Below, piece by piece: positions 59,372 through 64,000 of a stretch of DNA of 64,000 nt (the stretch's first letter is position 1; each line of letters begins with the position of its first letter). The stretch spans positions 124,001 to 188,000 of the forward strand of contig QLIY01000111.1 of the NCBI GenBank assembly GCA_003260075.1, written 5' to 3'. The stretch comes from Phallusia mammillata (Eukaryota; Chordata; Ascidiacea; Phlebobranchia; Ascidiidae). The notes under the pieces were generated by a model. The model had not been told where the DNA came from and searched no databases. It saw nothing but the letters and a program-made list of their open reading frames with translations. A program made the position numbers and the translations under genes.

Positions 59372-59570
59372 CTTCGAAATCGTCGTCATCATCCATCGCG
59401 TTGGGGTTGGGCATGCAGCAAAAATCTAAGCAGCGGAACAGAAAGCAACGGTTTATGATCCTCTCTAGCGCCGATGTGCGGTTTCTCCGGTTCGGGCGTG
59501 TCCGTCGCATGGCGTCGCTAGGGTAATTGACTTGCTTAACACAGCTGCTGCCCGCGTTTCTGCTGTACAT
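59372..59570 (-). CDS. KCNIP: KCNIP alternative first exon H (Cys-rich, palmitoylation-type)
   Basis: From the ATG at 59570, 66 codons run to a donor (GAAG followed by gtcagt) in phase 1. The order of features is Arg/Asn-rich RRTRPNRRNRTSALERIINR, then CFLFRCLDFCCMPNPN, then an acidic run MDDDDDFE. KChIP2, KChIP3 and KChIP4 have a basic amphipathic helix followed by neighbouring cysteines that are palmitoylated; this exon has the same arrangement. An acceptor-like cttgcag lies 12 bases before the ATG. It is the farthest 5' exon I can support and would make the gene at least 34.8 kb long. Confidence 0.7.
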
Positions 59571-61116
59571 GTTGATTTGAGACTGCAAGTTTTATAAAGT
59601 TATGCAACTACATACAGCGGCTTCTCTACCGGTATTGTTCTGTTGAATAAAGCACACAAAACACGTTACATACGGAAACATACACATGTTGTAAGTTTGT
59701 TTCTTTTTAAGTTAACTCAGTGTTACATGAGGTTCGGCTGGTAAATCAACACATATAGTCACAAGCAAACGATCACACTACAACGTTAAACAACACAGAG
59801 ATATCTTGTAGCTGCATCTGTCGACCAATGGTTAAACTGGTGATATATATTACTATCATTAGCTGAGATGTGCGGTATTTCCGGCAGGTGACTGTGCACT
59901 GTATGTGGTTCAAACTTTCGGCAGGCCTTTCACCGAGCCTGCGCAGGTCTGTTTGTACAGCACCAACTCCACTAAGGCTCCTGTCGTGGGTTCAAATCCC
60001 GAAACATGTTAAAGTTCGCCAGTCTACACGGGCCTAAAAATATCCAGTTGTAAGTCTGGCGGAAAGTAAACATGTTCAAAAAAGCTTTAGAAGACCATTA
60101 CGTTACGACTAAGATTCTCAATAGTTTTCCTCTCGTTTTCTTTTTTAAGCTAAAATCGACCCCTATTTTTCAACACACAAATCCTGAAAAACTCACCACT
60201 TTTTGCTTGTTGATGTTTCACACTATAAGCATGTAATATTTAGCCCTGGTTGACAACAACTGGCTTATAACAGTCAAAAGATTCATTGACGAGTAAATCG
60301 ATTGAGATTACGCGAGTTCTTGAAAATCCCTAAGATCAAGGTATAGCGAAGGTGTCTGTGATCTTGAGAAGCCTTCGCGATCACAAAATTTGCCGCATTC
60401 GGAATTAAAAAGGACGAGAAACAGTAATTGAGAAAAAGAATACAAAAATTAATAAGCGTTATTTGACATTGTGAAAACCTATGATGACTTTATATCGTGT
60501 ACCCCAAATAAATTTGCGTCTGGTTAACTAGCTCAAAATTTGCAATAATGAAGCATTTCGTAGCAGAGACAATATATTCAATTTTTTTGGCTATCGCACC
60601 CTTTAATTTGGAAAAAAGGCTCCATTGCTGTCACAAGTTTAGAAACCATTACATACAACAAACCAAAATCACCACACTTTCGTGTATTATCGAAGGAACA
60701 TTTATTATGTTGTCGCAGTTATACCCTACGTTGACTGACTAACGGCGAAACATCTGGGAGTCATTAAAAGGGATTTGTCTGTCACCATGTTGAACCTAAG
60801 TGCGCATATTATGCCGCATGCCAATGCCCTTTACACATGTATAGCTTTAATCTCTCTCAGAACACGTGTGGCAACATTATCCCCAAGGAGTTATACCTTT
60901 CCACGGTCACAAGTAGCAAATTACGTGTCACATCAGTCGGTACTTACACCGAGAGGTGTTAAAACAACAATACATCGAAAACTGGAGTGCTTTCTCTGCT
61001 TCCTGTTCGGCGTTCTAGTCGCCTGATAAACAATGCAATTTAGTAAAACACGGCATTTTCACCTGAGCGTGCTTTCGTTTTCAGCCCAAAGCACATTTTT
61101 CCGCTTCAACAATGGT
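59571..61116. other. Non-coding stretch, possible KCNIP upstream region
   Basis: A tRNA-like B box (gtgggttcaaatcccg) lies near 59986. A very short minus-strand candidate first exon (60948-60975, MYCCFNTSR, GTAAGT donor in phase 1) is possible but too short to trust. No other coding signal. Confidence 0.35.
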
Positions 61117-61337
61117 AGTGCGACTTCGAGAAGCATAAAAACGTCAAAATGTATGTACTAGTCGAGTGTTAGTTATGTTTCTGGTCCCTAAACTTTGTAA
61201 TCTTCAAATATTTGCAAACAACTTCANAGTGCGACTTCGAGAAGCATAAAAACGTCAAAATGTATGTACTAGTCGAGTGTTAGTTATGTTTCTGGTCCCT
61301 AAACTTTGTAATCTTCAAATATTTGCAAACAACTTCA
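61117..61337. repeat. 110-bp duplication joined by a single N
   Basis: Bases 61117-61226 and 61228-61337 are the same sequence, with the ambiguous base at 61227 between them. It is the same kind of unmerged join as the G-run cases but with N. Confidence 0.9.
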
Positions 61338-64000
61338 CACCAAATAGACCGAATAATTAATTTATTTTAAGGCTGATAATTTGTTGTCAGTTTTCTTAAG
61401 AGAACTCTGGCAACCGCAGCTACAATCCGGTAAACGAAATACTTCACGGTTGGTGGGAAGTATGTGCTTGTGAAAACATAAACAGGACTAAACAAAACTA
61501 AACAGTTAGGCTACATTGTTTTAACGTTCCTTTTTACTGAAAAACGAAAAAGGCACAAAGTAAACAACTTTGCGGTGATTCTGACTTTGAAGGCATTCAA
61601 TCAAGTTTACAACCAACACAAAACAAGCCTTCTGTATCTCACTGAATTCTAACTACCCTTCAGTTCTTCCATAAAGTGCTTTGGCATTTACCCAGACTTC
61701 TACAGTCAACTGTCTATTGCACTTTGTAAAACCTTGTTCTTTGACCACTAATGATGTAACACAGGCTCAACTTTCACAACTACAAGCACTTACGCCATGT
61801 TCTACAAGACTGTTGGCTGCTTACAACCACCGACTTAGGCTTGCTTGTTATTGCATGTCAGCATTAGACGCAACTATCTTGCGGTAAGTTAAAAGTTTCT
61901 TGCTCTTGCTGATAGGAATTGACAGCATCGCCAGTCAACCGTGGTAAGCATTGATGCGTGACTAGAATTGGCGCCAAATCCGGACAATATTTACAGAAAT
62001 TGGTGACATTGTGATTTTAACCCTACTACGAAACCCTTTTGTGAGAAGTTTAACCTTTTTTTGCTCGACGAACTTTAAGCTATTTGTCTATTTTTGATCA
62101 CATACGTAAATCCTACACATGGGGCGATAGGCGTTTATTAGTGAAGGCAACAATGCGTGACGTGTAAACAAAACTCCGATTCAGTGGGGGACGAAAAACT
62201 TATTAAAGAACAAAAAATAAAGAAGCTTCACGCACCTGTTTTAACTTGCATTGTTTGTTCTTTTGCTGTCAAACCCCATCCTTTTCCTAACGCTGGTGGT
62301 TAGATTCTAGAGCCCCCAAGACTGGTTCTGCCAAGGTTTCCCCCAGTCATGATATACCAATGTGCGCCAAACTAACTCTCTGGTGAACTCCCGTCACATA
62401 ACACTATTAATACGTTGTGGTTGCAGCGCGTTTAGCCATGACCCACCGAATGTTCAATCTACTATTTTGCACTTCATAACGTCTTAACGTTACACAGCTG
62501 TTTTGGACTTAAATGATTGTTTTGACATGTGTTCTTTCACCAAGCAAAGTAAACTCATCTGAACTCATTGAGACTGTATTACAATTTTTTATTTTAACCT
62601 AAACGAGCTTCATTCCATACTGGTGACAAAAACTGGACTTTGTCCGAAAAAAATGGGGCTAAATCCTAGTAATTGTTTTACCTAAACGATATTTAATGCA
62701 TTGAAATCAATATACCGAGCATGCAATCGACAACCACCAGCTACCATGCCTCTGCTGTCAACCACTTAATGTGGTTTAAAAGGCTAACCCTGACACTCAT
62801 GCGCACATGTAACACAGAGTAAGTGCTTCGGGTTCTTTGTTCCTAATCTCATCAAGATTGATTCACCGTGGCAACGTAGATTAACTCGAAAGTGCCAAGA
62901 AGAATTTTAGCACGAAAAACGCACTTTTAAATAAACCTTGTGTAGCAAGTTTAAAATAAGATAAAAAATGAGACAAATTTTTATTTTTACACCAGTAAGG
63001 AAACACATGTCGTTAATAGGGCTTAGAAAACATTATTGGTGTTAGGGTTTCCTTAGACAGCGTTTTGTGTGCTAGATTGTAACCTATAACATAAACACAC
63101 AAAAATGCTACGGGGAATAAATAAATATGCTTAAGCTTAAACATGTCTTTTGAAAGATTCAATGAAACCTTCGCAAAAATATCAGAGCCAGTATATTTGT
63201 GTGTAAAACATGACTACGTTTCGACAAGTGCTATTGTCATGTTCAGGTCGTCAGAAGTAAAAGCATCAGAAGGTAATTAAAGCTTGAATGAAATAAACTG
63301 TTGAAATTTGGGCTTGCAAAATACATTCAGATGTGCTTTCCAACAATTAACCGTCATAAGTAATCAGAAGTTGTAAAAGATTCTTTACCCTATACACTGC
63401 CAACAGTTTATTCCAATATTTTTATATTTCTTACATACTTCCAACCTTGCGCTAGTTTTATTGCAGCAAACTTGAAAATGCCTTCAGCTAAACCAATCTC
63501 AGTGTCAAAAACAAATAACTAACAATACAACCTGCGTGGAGAGACGTCTCAGTCGTTTACCTCAGGGAAAACAAGTTCATTAACAGGACAGTCTTGTTTC
63601 TTAGCAAGGATAGACAACAAAGCGCTAGGCAACTAATACGAACGAAAAAGCGGCCTTCGTTACGGCAGACAACTAAGACAAAGGTACAAAAGGCCTTGAA
63701 ATGTCACTAATCGCTGTAGAAATGCAGTAGTTACGCGGTAACTAACGGCATTGCTACGGATTAAGGACTTTCCCATTTTCTTCAGGTGATCAATAAATTA
63801 TTCCACACGCGTTGCATAGCAAATGGCTAAGACTGGCCGACATTGAATGGCGTATAGGTATTTAACAAGTAAAGTTCACTAATCACTTTATTTCTTCATG
63901 TGTCCGAAATATAAACAACTTTCTTAAGCAAACTGTAAAGTGTTTTGAAATGCAGCATTATTTCGTAGTTTTTGTTCGAGCCCTGTGGAATTGCGTAGCT
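61338..64000. other. Right end, no secure gene
   Basis: A plus-strand frame at 61681-61887 ends beside a GTAAGT donor (61886) and follows a cttcag acceptor near 61662, but its peptide is not recognisable and no partner exon was found. The reverse copy of the 56411 element lies at 63175-63255. Otherwise AT-rich sequence with nothing I can support. Confidence 0.4.
63175..63255 (-). repeat. Short dispersed element, copy 2 (GAAACGTAGT family)
   Basis: Reverse-strand copy of the 56411 element: it carries gtcgaaacgtagtcatgtt and acaaatatactggctctgat. A CTGACGA block precedes the core in this orientation. The two copies are in opposite orientation 6.8 kb apart. Confidence 0.65.

Noticed and set aside
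61681-61887. Plus-strand exon bounded by cttcag and GTAAGT
   Set aside because: Splice sites are fair, but two frames compete, the peptide is not recognisable, and no neighbouring exon was seen.

Overview
The window is an AT-rich animal nuclear sequence with spliced genes. Introns are mostly a few hundred bases, splice junctions are canonical, AATAAA signals sit at or near stop codons, and SINE, MITE and hAT debris is common. A single KChIP gene, a short SF3A2 without the long vertebrate C-terminal repeats, and splice acceptors a few bases before start codons (a possible trans-splicing sign) suggest an invertebrate deuterostome. An ascidian tunicate such as Ciona is my best guess, but this is inference.

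Layout. 1.6-7.2 kb (+): an eight-exon DH-PH Rho-family exchange factor whose DH domain resembles P-Rex. 8.6-11.6 kb (-): SF3A2, the 66-kDa subunit of the U2 snRNP SF3a complex, six exons. 14.9-16.6 kb (+): an RBMX/hnRNP G-like RNA-binding protein, two coding exons. 17.9-23.8 kb (+): ENO4, the enolase-like sperm protein family, twelve exons. 24.7 kb to at least 59.6 kb (-): a Kv-channel-interacting protein (KCNIP/KChIP) gene, tail to tail with ENO4. Its six shared exons (24.7-33.0 kb) encode the EF-hand core of 196 residues.

The most interesting region is 34.8-59.6 kb, which looks like a gene-poor desert. On the minus strand it holds a dispersed set of open exons, each ending in a plausible splice donor in phase 1, the phase needed by the first shared KChIP exon. 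Some encode an N-terminal transmembrane segment like the vertebrate KChIP KIS domain, one ends in a Cys-rich amphipathic segment like palmitoylated KChIPs, and one is a long GC-rich exon of 157 residues. I infer one gene with at least five, perhaps eight or nine, alternative N termini.

A second window-wide pattern is technical. About 26 runs of G, none shorter than exactly 10, are scattered through the sequence, and most separate two slightly different direct copies of 50-150 bp. They look like fixed joins between unmerged allelic contig ends. One duplicates an exon of the exchange factor, and two longer runs (95 and 64 G) lie in introns. Two single-N joins show the same pattern. Other structures are a perfect 105-bp inverted repeat, a hAT-type element with an 8-bp target duplication, and short hairpin elements with CTGATGA...GAAAC motifs. 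From 59.6 kb to the right edge I see no secure gene.
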